Shown: positions 53,300-64,000 of the stretch, one piece after another
Numbering within the stretch: the stretch's first letter is position 1
Layout of the letters: every line of letters begins with the position of its first letter
Assembly (NCBI RefSeq): GCF_042477335.2
Contig: NC_091251.1
Span: 87,435,501-87,499,500, forward strand
Direction of reading: 5' to 3'
DNA length: 64,000 nt
Source of the DNA: Ovis canadensis
Taxonomy: Eukaryota > Chordata > Mammalia > Artiodactyla > Bovidae
Notes under the pieces: model-generated
Seen by the model: the letters and a program-made list of their open reading frames with translations, nothing else
What the model was told of the DNA's origin: nothing
The model's database searches: none
Translations under genes and position numbers: made by a program

Positions 53300-54503
53300 T
53301 CTTTTCCCTTAATAAAATGCAATTCCATTTCTCATACTTTGTTCCCTGAAAACACACATCCTATTTTCCTACTATATACTGAAATTCTTCCCTAATTACA
53401 TATTTATAGAGTCCTCAAGTCTTAAAAACCTTAATTTCTAGTGAAAACTGAGAAAGTAACCAGTTATGATGTCTTCTAAATTAATATTTTGTAGATTGGT
53501 GAACATAAATGCCTGTGATAGTTTCTAAAAACATTTGCTTTTTAAAAATATCTATTTAAAAAATTTATGTATTTATTATTTATTTGATTTCTATCAAACC
53601 TAGGTACAATAAGGGCATTATACTTTAATAACTCTAAAGACTTGTCTGTGTTAATTAAATCAACAAACAAGGTTTAATACAAGATACTAATTTATACTGA
53701 ATATTTCCCAGTTCTTGTAAACCTGAAATTAATTCTAACCAGTAATTTTCTGTATTTTTGAGCACTTACATAAGCACTTAATTTTGTTTAAGCCAGTTAA
53801 GTAGAGCTCATTGACAAATTAATTTTGATAACACCATTTGGTAATTTGGATGGTATTTGATAATACCATCGAAAGGTAAGGACATATATATAATGTACAC
53901 TGACATTTAGACAGATACAACCAGAGAACTCATAGATTCATTTTTTAAACGTAATCATGAATCAGGTATTACAACATAAAATTCAGTAGCTTCTTTCCTC
54001 TTTTTTTTCCCCCCTAATTCTCAAGAATTAGTGATCATCTATATAAGATAAATAATCCTGAGAGCCATGGTCTCAAGGTACAGGGTGAGATGAGCAAGTT
54101 CTCCTAGAAGAATTTGTTCCCGCAAAGTCAAAATTCTGAAAAGATGTTTCATCAAGCTTTCTTTTTCTAACCATATATACAAAAATAACCAGTTCTGGAA
54201 TTTTTTAAGAGTTTCACCTAAACCAGTTTCTCTGGAGCCTGAAGAATATTGTGGCTACACAGGACTATAATAAAGTATCGTCTTAATCTCTTAATAAAAT
54301 ATCACCTTCTTCGTAGGCTCATAGGTAAAATCCTTCTAGTCAGACAGCATTCATCTAAGAGGGCTCTGCAGTGGACAGAACCAGACTTTCCCATGTCACA
54401 GAGCAGAATGGCCGTCATAAATCACAACCCAGGACACAGAGTAGAACACACACACAGGCCCAGTTTTGTAATCAGACACTTCCTTCATCACAAGATCACA
54501 ATC

Positions 54504-54576
54504 TCTCAGAAAACCTCCTACAGAGACACAAAACTTCAGATCTCAGAAAACCTCCTACAGAGTCACAGAACCTCAG
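54504..54576. repeat. Tandem duplication, two units of about 37 bp
   Basis: Unit 1 (54504-54540) and unit 2 (54541-54576) both begin TCTCAGAAAACCTCCTACAG and differ at only a few bases. It lies in the interior of the retroviral fossil near its 5' LTR. Confidence 0.85.
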
Positions 54577-55141
54577 TACTGACAAACAGTAAATGGAAAT
54601 ATCTTAGGTTGCCAAAGATTTCAAAGGGAGGAAAGGAGGACAGATTGAAAGAAGAGGGGAACAAGGCGGCACAAAAAGGGGTGGTCTTATGGATATCTCC
54701 TGACACCTACAGATGCCCAGGCATTATAGGGATTTTTCCTGGGCTTATAGGAAGGAAGGATGGGAACTTGGCCCTACCAGAAACCAGGTTAAGATCATTG
54801 GCGTTCTTTGCCCACCAGAGGTGATCAGCCTCCGTCCCTCAGCTCAGGCTGAGGCTCTTCAATCAGACTTCTGTGTCCAGTACCAGGACAGAAGAAAGGA
54901 GGGTAGGATAGAAGGGATTGAAAAGAGAAAAGAGAGGGAAGGGAAAAAAGGTCAACAAAGTCTCTTGTTTGTTACCTGGTCGGGGCATTCTGGCCAGTCA
55001 TCTGCATCAAGGGGAGGCCGGGGACAAAAGAGCTCTGGTAGCAGCTGCTGGGTCTGGTTTGTGGGTGAGTGAGCTGGTCCCTGAGTTCCCCAGTGGTCAG
55101 GCTGTCAGTCGTAGCAAAGGGGTCCCACCAGAGTTGCCTGT

Positions 55142-55614
55142 TGTTACAGGAAGGGGGACCCCTTCCAGGGCCTGAGAGTGGACTCTTGTCTAACACTAAG
55201 AAATGAATTGTTGGAGAAGGCACATCTGCTGACAAAGCAAGAAACTTTATTGGGAGGAGGCATCTGGGTGGAGATTAGCAGGGTCAGGGAACCTAGAAGA
55301 ACTTCTCTTCCACTTGGCTCGTGGTCTCAGGTTTTATGGTCATGGGATTAGTTTCCAGGTTGTCTGGCTAATCATCTTGCTTGCCCCGTAGTCTGATTCA
55401 GGGTCCTTCCTGGTAGCACATGCATCTCTCAGCCAAGATGGATTCCAGGGAGAAGGACTCTGGGAGATTGGTCATCTCCTTCCTCTTTCGGCCCCTCCTG
55501 AATTCTCCCAGTTAGTGTTTGGTCGAAGCACCATGGGACCTCCTTTTGTGAGACAGCTTAGGCAAGTGGGCTTGGCCAAGGCGGATGGTTTCAGTCAACA
55601 GTTCCCTAACAACA
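55142..55614 (-). repeat. 5' LTR of the retroviral fossil
   Basis: On the minus strand it starts TGTTGTTAGGGAACTGTTGA and ends CTTCCTGTAACA, the usual TG...CA ends. An AATAAA at 55246-55251 (minus sense) is its poly(A) signal. Confidence 0.78.
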
Positions 55615-57439
55615 GTTCCAGGTTCTGTTTAATTTCTGAGCTGCAATGCCAGATTTGAGGCCTGCCTCCTGGGTGGGCAGTTTAGTAGTTTTTCTATCAT
55701 TTGAGCACCAGCAATGTGTTGGACAAAATGTTGAATGCTGGAAATACAAAGAAATAAAATAGTCACTGATCTTGAGCACTGCAGAACCCAGCTAGGGTAG
55801 ACAGACTGGAAAATAATACAGTTTGGGAAGTAAGACTGTAATAAGACTATGAATTTTGGACTTCTTGCCATTCACTGAAGCCTCAAAGTAGATAGAAGCT
55901 GTCACTTTGAAATGTATTTGGGGAATGAGTAGTGAACTATGGTTTTGTTTTTCTTCTCATCCTCCAATTGGAATTGTTCCCAAGTTAGTTATTGTGGAAA
56001 TGCTTACCCATCTGTCACTAGAAATGATCAGAACAATTCTTTTTAGCACCAACAAATAAGCATCAGGCTGCTTACTAAAAATAAGAGCTCTTAGTAACAT
56101 TAGTCTCCAGGCTTAACCTTTGATTTTCATACCTGAGGTTGGAAGCCTCAATTTTGGTAAAATTAGTAATGATAAGTATTATATTGTATTGACTATAAGC
56201 ATTGACTATAATAACAAAACAAGGGTTTGAATACATACTTATACATTCAGTAGGAGAGGGAATATTTTAACTGGAGATCTAAGCTTCATGGGTTTTAGGG
56301 TAGAAAGGGAACTTACCTTTTGAATCTAGCGTCCCAGGTTAGTTAGCCCACCAGTGTGTCCTTCTACAGAAGTCTTTTGCCAAAGATTGCAGAGAAATCT
56401 CCCATCAACAAAAAAGCTCCAGGATCTTGGCAGTATTCCTAAGTAATGGATTGTTGAATTGATCCACGTCAAGCCTTTTTCTTTTTATCTGACCTAAGAC
56501 TATAGGGTCACCTTTTGTGCAGTTAATTGAATTGACCCAGCAGATAAGGCTACGGATAGATAAGATGTTAGTGGAAAAAAGGGAATCAGAATTTGGTCTA
56601 ATTTACAGAGGAGAACAGAGATGTCCAGGGTTAGAGGGGTAAGTCAAAAAAAGGAACCTTATCAGGAACTTTACTGATCTGTTCTTTCCCTTTTGCCTGC
56701 ACTACTTTTTTTTTCAGTTGAGGCCCTGCTTAGTTTCTATCAGGGAAAATCCAGCACTTACATTCTAAGTGCTTAGGTATAATGAGTGATGCAGAAATGG
56801 ATGCAACACAGGTCTACAAAAGTGTTGGCCAGTGTCTGGACCAGGTGTGGAAGCTAGGTTCTGATATGGAACATTGGCGCTATTAGGATGTCTTTCAAGT
56901 CTAGGCCCAACTATGTGGGGGAGAGTAAAGCATCTTACATTTCTTTTCCATGTTGCTATTCCAGCTCACATTTTAAGTCTAGGATAAACAGTTCCAGATC
57001 ATGGGAAGATAACATAGTATCTCATTTTCATAGCTGCCTCAGTAGTTTTAATAATCATTATAGTATCCATTTATTGAGCATATATTTTCCATACCCAATA
57101 TATCATTCAATTCTTATGCATTTTTTAGATGAGAAGACTGAGTCTTAGAGAAGGACCAGGTTGGTAGGTTAATGATTATATAGTCATAGAAAAAACAACC
57201 TTGCTAGGAGTTGTTTACAGAAGATACTACTGTTATTCATTTGGTTCTGCCTGAAGATTCCATTTATACTTAGGGATTTACTGACAGAGCTCAATTTTGT
57301 GCCATTGCCAGTAAAAACAAGTCCTTGTCACCTGCTTCCCATCTGATTATCAGGAGACTATTGGCTTAACAATAATTTGATAATAGAAGTTAAACTTCTA
57401 AACAGTGGAAAGAGTCCTTAGCTTGGGTTTTTCATTGCA

Positions 57440-57960
57440 TTCATTCATTTTATTATTCACCCAACAAATACTTGAGTGCCTTCTTTGTGCCAGGCACTAT
57501 TCTAGATGCTGGACATAAGGGAGTGAACAAAAGAAGCTGAGTTGATGCCTTTATGAAACTTTTGTTCTAGGCTGGGAAGGCAGTAAATTAAAAAGGAGAA
57601 AAAAAAAAAAGTGCCCGTCCATCCATCTCTATCTAATGTTAGAGAGAAGTGCTGTGGAGAAAAATAAAGCACTATAAGGGAGATAGAATGTGTCAGGGAT
57701 AGATAGGGTAGGAGCAGAGGAGGTTTTTATATACGCTGGTAATAAAGGAAGCTGCTGCTGATGTGATGTTTAGGCTGAGACCTGAAGTAGGTGAGGGGAC
57801 AAGTGATGCCTGTATTTGGGGGAAAAGCATTCTGGGCAGAAAAGGCAGCAAGTATAGGGTACCTGAGGCAGGGGTGTGCCTGGTGAGTGGAGAGCCACTG
57901 AGCAGAGAGGTTAGCAAATGGAATAGGAGCTGAGGTTGGATCTTGTCTTTCAGATATTCT
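57440..57960 (-). repeat. L2-type LINE 3' region, antisense
   Basis: CACCCAACAAATACTTGAGT, TTCTTTGTGCCAGGCACTAT, TCTAGATGCTGGACATAAGG and GGCTGAGACCTGAAGTAGGT on plus are the inverted L2-like 3' end. Related sequence reappears at about 58390-58625 (GGAAACCAGTTAGGTGGCTA, TTGCAATATTGATGATGGC). Confidence 0.5.
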
Positions 57961-58956
57961 GGTTGGGATGGGAAGCCATTTGGCTGAGTAGCTTCCATTT
58001 ACCTCCCCAGAGTCACTCCACCCTTTTCTAACCTGCTCTGCAGGTCCCAGTAGGCAGACCTGCACTGACAGGCAGCCTTGCTTTCTGACTTCTGGTTGCA
58101 TTTGCTCACAGGGAGTATTAGTAGGGAATGAGTGAGAGAGAAGGATGAGATGGGCATCTGTATTCTCTTCTCAAAGAAGTGTGTGGGTGGGGCAGTCGCT
58201 AGGCTTAAGGTCAATCCCTAATTAAGTGTCTCCTCCATGGAGCTCTCCGTCTCCTTCTCCACTCCTTCTTTTCATTCTTCAGGTCTAGAAGGCGGTGAAG
58301 TACCCCATGCTGCTAGCCCCCGTGTCGTGATAGGAACTCTCCTCAGATCACCCACTTTGAATGTGCCATCTGTTTCCTACCAGAGGTCAGACTGATCTGT
58401 AACTGGAGGATTTTTCCACAATCTTTTGAGCATTTGAGCAGGCCCATTTAGGGCCCTGTTCAGAGTAGACTGTGAGGAGGCCAGCGTGGCTGCAGGGAAA
58501 CCAGTTAGGTGGCTATTGCAATATTGATGATGGCTTTGCTCAGGGCTGTGGTGGTGGAGGTAATGAGCAGTGCTGAGATTCTGGGTGTCTTTTGGAGGTC
58601 TCTGTCTTGACAAGCTGTTTTACTTCTCAACGAACTGATGAGCTTAATGCTCAGAGGACCTTTTATGACCACAAAGCAAGATGTTGTTGTATTGTTAGTG
58701 ATTGTCTTCCTTTTTGTGTCATCTGCAGCCAGCCCATTGCAAATGTTCCATAATTCAGGCTGGTAGGGTAATACCAGTACAGTCTCAGAGGTAGCAGGCT
58801 TACCAAAAGCAGTTGTTACTGAAGATACTACTCCCATTTTCCTTTTAGACAGCCCTTGAACAGAGGCAAAAGCATTCTCCACCTGAAATGGCATGATGTC
58901 ATTAGACAACATTCCGTCAAGTAACAGTCAATTCGGAGGGAAATCTGGAAGAATTA

Positions 58957-59027
58957 TTTGTTGTTGTTCCATTGCTCGGTTATGTCCAACTCTGCGAACC
59001 CATGTACTGCAGCACGCCAGGCTTCCC
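58957..59027 (-). repeat. BovB 3'-terminal fragment, antisense
   Basis: TTGTTGTTGTTCCATTGCTC, GGTTATGTCCAACTCTGCGA and GCAGCACGCCAGGCTTCCCT are the inverted last 70 bp of a BovB copy, abutting the longer copy to its right. Confidence 0.7.
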
Positions 59028-59995
59028 TCAGTTCAGTCCAGTCACTCAGTCGTGTCTGACTCTTTGCGACCCCATGAACTGCAGCATGCCAGGCCTCCCT
59101 GTCCATCACCAACTCCCGGAGTCCACCCAAACCCATGTCCATTGAGTCGGTGATGCCATCCAACCATCTCATCCTCTGTTGTCCCCTTCTCCTCCTGCCT
59201 TCAATCTTTCCCAACATCAGGGTCTTTTCAAATGAGTCAGCTCTTCCCATCAGGTGGCCAAAATATTGGAGTTTCAGCTTCAACATCAGTCCTTCCGATG
59301 AACACCCAGGACCGATTTCCTTTAGGATGGACTGGTTGGAGTTCTTGCAGTCTCCTTGCAGTCCAAGGGACTCTCAAGAGTCTTCTCCAACACCACAGTT
59401 CAAAAGCATCAGTTCTTCAGCGCTCAGCTTTCCTTATAGTCAGACTCTCACATCTATACATAACCACTGGAAGAACCATAGTCTTGACTAGACAGACCTT
59501 TGTTAACAAAGTAATGTCTCTGCTTTTTAATATGCTGTCTAGGTTGGTCATAACTTTCCTTCCAAGGAGTAAGCGTCTTTTAATTTCATGGCTGCAATCA
59601 CCATCTACAGTGATTTTGGAGACCCCAAAAATAAAATCAGCCATGGTCAGCCCCATGAAGTGATGGGACTGGATGCCATCTCATTAGTTTTCTGAATGTT
59701 GAGCTTTAAGCCAACTTTTTCACTCTCCTCTTTCACTTTCATCAAGAGGCTCTTTAGTTCCTCTTCACTTTCTGCCATAAGGGTGGTGTCATCTGCATAT
59801 CTGAGGTTATTGATGTTTCTCCTGGCAATCTTGATTCCAGCTTGTGCTTCATCCAGCCCAGTGTTTCTCATGATGTACTCTGCATATAAATTAAATAAGC
59901 AGGGTGACAATATACAGCTTTTCTGTCCTTCATCATCTCTTGGAGTTTGTGCAACTCATGTCCATTGAGTCGGTGATGAATTCTTTTTTCTTAGA
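59028..59995 (-). repeat. BovB (RTE) LINE 3' fragment, antisense
   Basis: The longest BovB copy of the window, nearly 1 kb. On minus it shows [80 protein letters not shown] and [20 protein letters not shown]. The RT YADD motif is kept, but the frame changes several times and the 5' two-thirds of the element is missing. It ends in a BovB-derived tail with CACGACTGAGTGACTGGACT. Confidence 0.92.
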
Positions 59996-60745
59996 GGAAA
60001 AAAAAAAAAAAGAATACTCCTGAAGCAATCATAGAATGACTCACAAGAGCATATAATGAAGTGCTTAATTCTGACAGCGTTGCACGAGGTTTCAGGGAGT
60101 GGAAGCTGATCTGTTGTGGGCTGAGGGAGTCAGAACAACTTCATAGAGGATGTGGATGGGGTCGAGCTGTAAAGATGGAGTTTGAGGGGCAGCCATGCCA
60201 ATTTGAGAAGCCCTTAAGAGGGAAGTCTTACCAGTTTGGCTGTGGTAGGGAATTACATCAATGGATGAGGGGGCTGATCTAATGGTAGATGGGGAAGAGG
60301 GGAAGGTAGAATGGGATGAAGAGAGCCAGGCCAAAGAGCTGGCTGCAAGTGCCAGGCATTGCACTACTGCAGATCCTGAAGGAGGGAGCACTGGGAATCC
60401 AGGAATGAATCCTGAACTGCTGCTGATGACATGTTTCAAGCTCTAGTCTCTGAAAGATTATTAAATGGAAGTGGAACAAGTTCCTACATATGGTCAGACT
60501 AACTAGTTTTTTATGCTTCTGATAAAAGGGACCAGAGCTTTGCTTGTTAAATGCTTAGTAGGCTAGTTACGTGAATCAATTTTATTTTATTGAAATTCAG
60601 CATATATCATGTTACTCAACTATAAGACAGTGCAAATATCAAAATCTCCCAGTTTTCCTTTTACAAAGCTCCCTAAAGTGCTTTTTGGAGTACACTTGGA
60701 GTATACTTTGTAGTATACTTGGAGTATATACAAGTACACATACTT

Positions 60746-61015
60746 GTAGGAGCTGAAGCTCCCATACTTTGGCCACCTGATGGGATAAGCCAACTCATTG
60801 GAAAAGAGCCTGATGCTGGCTGAGAAAGATTGAGGGCAGGAGGAGAAGGGGATGACAGAGTATGAGATGACTGGATGGCATCACTGACACAAGAGACATG
60901 AATCTGAGTAGACTCCAGAAGATAGTGAAGGACAGGGAAGCCTGGCGTGCTGCTGTCCATGGTGTCGCCAAGAATTGGACCCGACTTATCAACTGGACAA
61001 CAACAAAACAAACCA
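60746..61015 (+). repeat. BovB LINE 3' end
   Basis: GGAGCTGAAGCTCCCATACT, TTTGGCCACCTGATGGGATA, GAGGGCAGGAGGAGAAGGGG and GGATGGCATCACTGACAC, ending CAACTGGACAACAACAAAAC. It is a short dead 3' copy. Confidence 0.85.
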
Positions 61016-61056
61016 AAAGCCTACTGACAAGATTTACATTTTAAATTTAGGTATCT

Positions 61057-61216
61057 ATGGATGAGATGGCTGGATGGCATCACCAACTCGATGGACATGA
61101 GTTTGAGTGAACTCTGGGAGTTGGTGATGGACAGGGAAACCTGGCGTGCTGCGATTCATGGGGTCGCCAAGAGTCAGACACGACTGAGCGACTGAACTGA
61201 ACTGAACTGAACTATT
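61057..61216 (+). repeat. BovB-derived 3' end with short tandem tail
   Basis: GATGAGATGGCTGGATGGCA, TGGTGATGGACAGGGAAACC, CGACTGAGCGACTGAACTGA and a (GAACT)n tail. It lies 40 bp from the previous copy in the same orientation. Confidence 0.85.
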
Positions 61217-63265
61217 TAAAATCACATTATTAAAATCACACTAATTTAGAAATATTGTTCTTTCTCCTCCTCATATTCATAAAACATTGTCTTCAAATTC
61301 GTCATATCCATCTTTGACCTTAATGTGTTTATTATCATTGGAGCTACATCTTAGATCTATGAATATGTTTTTGCAGGCCACACTTTTAGTTTTTCTAGGT
61401 ACATCCCTTTTGAATATGGAAAAGATACTGAATATCTTATCACAAGTTACAATTATTATTATTTTACAATGTGTCTAGTTGGTGCATATCTTTGATCTTC
61501 ACAATTTAAACGCTTTATTACTTTTTAAAGGGATCTTTGAAAGGGTTTACAGTGGCCGTTTACACATGAAAGTGTGAGCTCATAACCCCAGGCATTTAAA
61601 TCTGTGTTTGTCTTCTTTCATTGATACCATCAGGTGACCTCTGTAGGCAGCCAAAACCAACCTTAACTTAGGTTCTTCTAGGCTGATGTATCAACCCCAA
61701 CTGGTTCATATTCAAAATAAAGAATTGAAAGAACTCCCCACAGCAAGAGTTACTTTGTAAGTATTTTCCTATAAGGTGACTTGTTTTTTCTGAGGGATAA
61801 TTGTTTTAGGATGAATCCTTTTCTTATATTTAATCTATTAATGATTCTTTTACCACTTCTTCAGCATTTGCGTGAATCTCAGGCAGCAACTCTGCTTTCT
61901 GGAATGGGCCTTTTTGGGAGAGAGGGGGAGATGTAGGGAGAAGGGAAGTGATGATCTATGCTATGAAAGTTGGTGCAGCATGAGATTTGCTTTAGATAGA
62001 AGCTGTGAAAGAGAAAGTACCAAATGTATGAGTTGTTGTTGTTTTTTTTAACCACTCAGCTATGAATGGAAATTATTCTGTGCTTCCGATTGAACTTCTA
62101 GAAAAATTCCATGAGCTGTCTTTTAAACAGAGCTGTCGAGAATGCAGGCAGGTGGCTAGATGTGCATTTGTGTTGCCATGGCACCTGTGTCTTGGGGACT
62201 TGGGGGCAGTCACTGCATCTGATCCCTAGATTCTCACATCGTCTCTTGGTTGTTGAAAACCACAAACTGATACACATATTAGTTTATATCGTGTACATAG
62301 ACTAGGCACACACACACATATTTAATAGTTCATATTATATAAAGTTGCATGTGAATGTACATCCATTTAAATATATAGTAGGGAAGGAAAAAATCTTTTC
62401 CAGTACCCAGCTTAGATTCTCCAGATGGGGCCATGTAAATTAGACTGATCGAAAACAAATTAACAAGAGAAAAATAAACAGAAATTTATTGACACGTGCA
62501 TTGTGTATGTACACCTGGGAACACCCATTGATGGGTCACCCAAAGGGTAATTACATGCCCTTGTATGCCACCTTAGGCTAAAACAAAGAAAGGGTTTTAG
62601 GCTTTGGGGCTGGGGAGACAACTCATGGGAACGATCCAGGAAAAGTATGGCAAACAAGAGTTGTTTAGTTAGGTTTGCCATTCAGATTTAAGTCAGTTCT
62701 TCTCCATTGATTAAAATTGTTAGGAGTCCTCCACTCCCTGGTATAGAGAGGGAGACATCTTTGCAAAAGGAAACTTGATGCCTTGTTTTTAGAGCTTTTC
62801 CTTCATCTCCTGGTTATCAGTGGCCTTTAGCTTAAAATAATCTATCTACCAAGAAGGCCTGTTTTGGGATGGCATATTCTGGGACTCCTCAATCTGTGTA
62901 ATCTGACTTCAATAAACTTAAAACCATTCTGTCCATAGAAACACTTAACCTGTGCCCTGTCAGAAGCAGGGGTAAACTTTTGACAAATGAGTAGACTTAA
63001 CTCTGAACTCTTATGTTCCCTTTTGGCCATATCCTAAGTGACCAGTTGCCTCATGACTGGAGAAAGTGAGAGATGTATTGTTAGGACTAAGTTATGTTGT
63101 TCATTAAAGAGGTTTGGGAGGGCAGACAAGGGTTTCTTTAGGTATATCTCCATTGCAGAGTTAGAATTGCTGGGTTGTAGGGTCTGTGTCCTTTCAGTGT
63201 TATTACCTGCTACTGTGTTGCCCTCTAGCAATTTAAGCATTAATTAGTGGTGTACTACAATTAGC

Positions 63266-63436
63266 GGGACTTCCCTGCTGGCCCAGACGGTAAAGCGTCT
63301 GCCTACAGTGCGGGAGACCTGGGTTCCACCCCTGGATTGGGAAGATCTCACTGCAGTCCTCTTGCCTAGAAAATCCCATGGAGCCTGGTAGGCTACAGTC
63401 CATGGGGTCGCAAAGAGATGGACACGACTGAGTGAG
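63266..63436 (+). repeat. Bov-tA SINE, sense
   Basis: GGGACTTCCCTGCTGGCCCA, GGTAAAGCGTCTGCCTACAG, then a BovB-type CATGGGGTCGCAAAGAGATG tail. Short AATTAG copies lie on both sides. Confidence 0.85.
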
Positions 63437-63854
63437 TAATTAGTGGAGTTCTATTTTGCCATCACCCTCTCTGAGACTTTGTTGTCAGCAGTCTTAATTT
63501 GGGAAAAATAGTATCTTTTACATACGTTTCAAATATCTTCCCCTGGGCTCTTGTTTGCCTTTAATCTTGCTTATTTTTATGTTCTTCTTTGTCTTTTTCC
63601 TTATAGTTTGGTATAAAGATATTCTCCTATATGCTGTTTTTATCACTTGACTCAAGTTTTTCATGTTTGAGTTTAATCAGCATGGTTTTTACTTATTTAC
63701 TTTTAGGATGTGAGGTTGGAAGGCAGTTTTTATTAGCATCACTTACTGTCCATGTTTTTTCCTTTAATATTGGATTTTCTCATCTCTGCCTTAAACCAAG
63801 TTTTCGTATGTACATGGGCTGTTAGGAATTCTTTAATGAAAAATGCAGCTAAAG

Positions 63855-63993
63855 GGACTTCCCTGGTGGCCTAGTTGCTAAGACCCTGTACTCCCAATGC
63901 CGGGAGCCCAGGTTCAATCCCTGTTCAGGGAAGTAGATTCCACATGCAGTAGCTAAACACAACTAAGACCCAGCGTGGCCAAAAAAAAAAAAA
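63855..63993 (+). repeat. CHR-2 type SINE, sense
   Basis: GGGACTTCCCTGGTGGCCTA, AGTTGCTAAGACCCTG, GGTTCAATCCCTGTTCAGGG and a final A12 run. It is close to full length. Confidence 0.85.
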
Positions 63994-64000
63994 TGCTACT

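Larger units (their letters stand above)
47716..55614 (-). mobile_element. Old endogenous retrovirus with two LTRs, broken, in FNTB intron 1
   Basis: Two related LTRs in the same (minus) orientation bound about 7 kb of internal sequence; 4-bp GTTC copies sit just outside both ends (47712-47715 and 55615-55618). A 4-bp duplication and LTR length near 450-470 bp would fit a class I (gammaretrovirus-like) element, but the class is not proven. The two LTRs differ at very roughly one base in five by eye, suggesting an insertion tens of millions of years old. No intact gag, pol or env frame is visible; it is heavily broken. At least six SINEs have since inserted into its interior. It lies antisense to FNTB. 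Confidence 0.7.
47292..64000 (+). other. FNTB: FNTB intron 1 (5' part)
   Basis: At least 16.7 kb of intron. It holds an antisense endogenous retrovirus (47.7-55.6 kb), L2-like remnants, a BovB cluster at 59-61 kb, and SINEs. The stretches 55.6-57.4, 61.2-63.2 and 63.4-63.85 kb are AT-rich with nothing recognised. Confidence 0.8.

Noticed and set aside
54249-54824. A 191-codon plus-strand open frame
   Set aside because: It lies antisense in the interior of the retroviral fossil, matches no family I know, and contains a tandem duplication.
59647-59910. Minus-strand frame with a YADD motif as a host gene
   Set aside because: It is part of the BovB copy at 59028-59995.
63266-63340. A tRNA-Glu-like head as a tRNA gene
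   Set aside because: It is the promoter part of a Bov-tA SINE; the cloverleaf is degenerate and a BovB-derived tail follows. The same applies to all other SINE heads here.
1-64000. CRISPR arrays, prokaryotic operons or phage-like modules
   Set aside because: Nothing of this kind is present; all repeats are dispersed or simple and the genes are spliced vertebrate genes.

Overview
The window is nuclear DNA of a ruminant, almost certainly a bovid. The evidence is the BovB (RTE) LINEs, the Bov-tA and Bov-A2 SINEs made from them, and CHR-type tRNA-Glu SINEs. All genes found are vertebrate and intron-split. The gene order CHURC1 (+), GPX2 (-), RAB15 (-), FNTB (+) matches the human 14q23.3 neighbourhood. 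Species assignment below bovid is not possible from the sequence alone.

Layout. 1-1523: last intron and last coding exon of CHURC1. 1524-6.9 kb: CHURC1 3' UTR and spacer, with a CHR SINE, an L1M 3' end and MIRs. 6.9-10.3 kb: complete two-exon selenoprotein gene GPX2 on the minus strand, with its in-frame UGA, a SECIS element and a poly(A) signal. A consensus antioxidant response element lies 119 bp upstream of its start codon. 10.3-13.3 kb: spacer with one clean Bov-tA insertion. 13.3-36.9 kb: complete RAB15 on the minus strand, seven coding exons totalling exactly 212 codons plus stop. It has a 2.4 kb 3' UTR, a 16 kb first intron and a CpG-island promoter. 37.3-47.0 kb: spacer rich in repeats. 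47.1 kb: small CpG-rich promoter and first coding exon of FNTB, the farnesyltransferase beta subunit. 47.3-64 kb: FNTB intron 1, holding an old two-LTR endogenous retrovirus in antisense orientation that has itself been hit by many young SINEs, then a cluster of BovB 3' ends. FNTB exon 2 was not found in the window.

The genes are functionally unrelated: a zinc-binding FGF/Smad-related factor, a gut peroxidase, an endosomal GTPase and a prenyltransferase subunit. One link is structural. CHURC1 and FNTB are known in human to give a readthrough transcript across the two opposite-strand genes, and the exon phases seen here (0 and 0) would keep such a fusion in frame. No previously undescribed biological system is evident. 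The most interesting non-gene items are a Bov-tA dimer that appears to have retroposed as one unit, a near-perfect 22-bp hairpin at 40.63 kb, and a well-layered stack of nested transposons in RAB15 intron 1.
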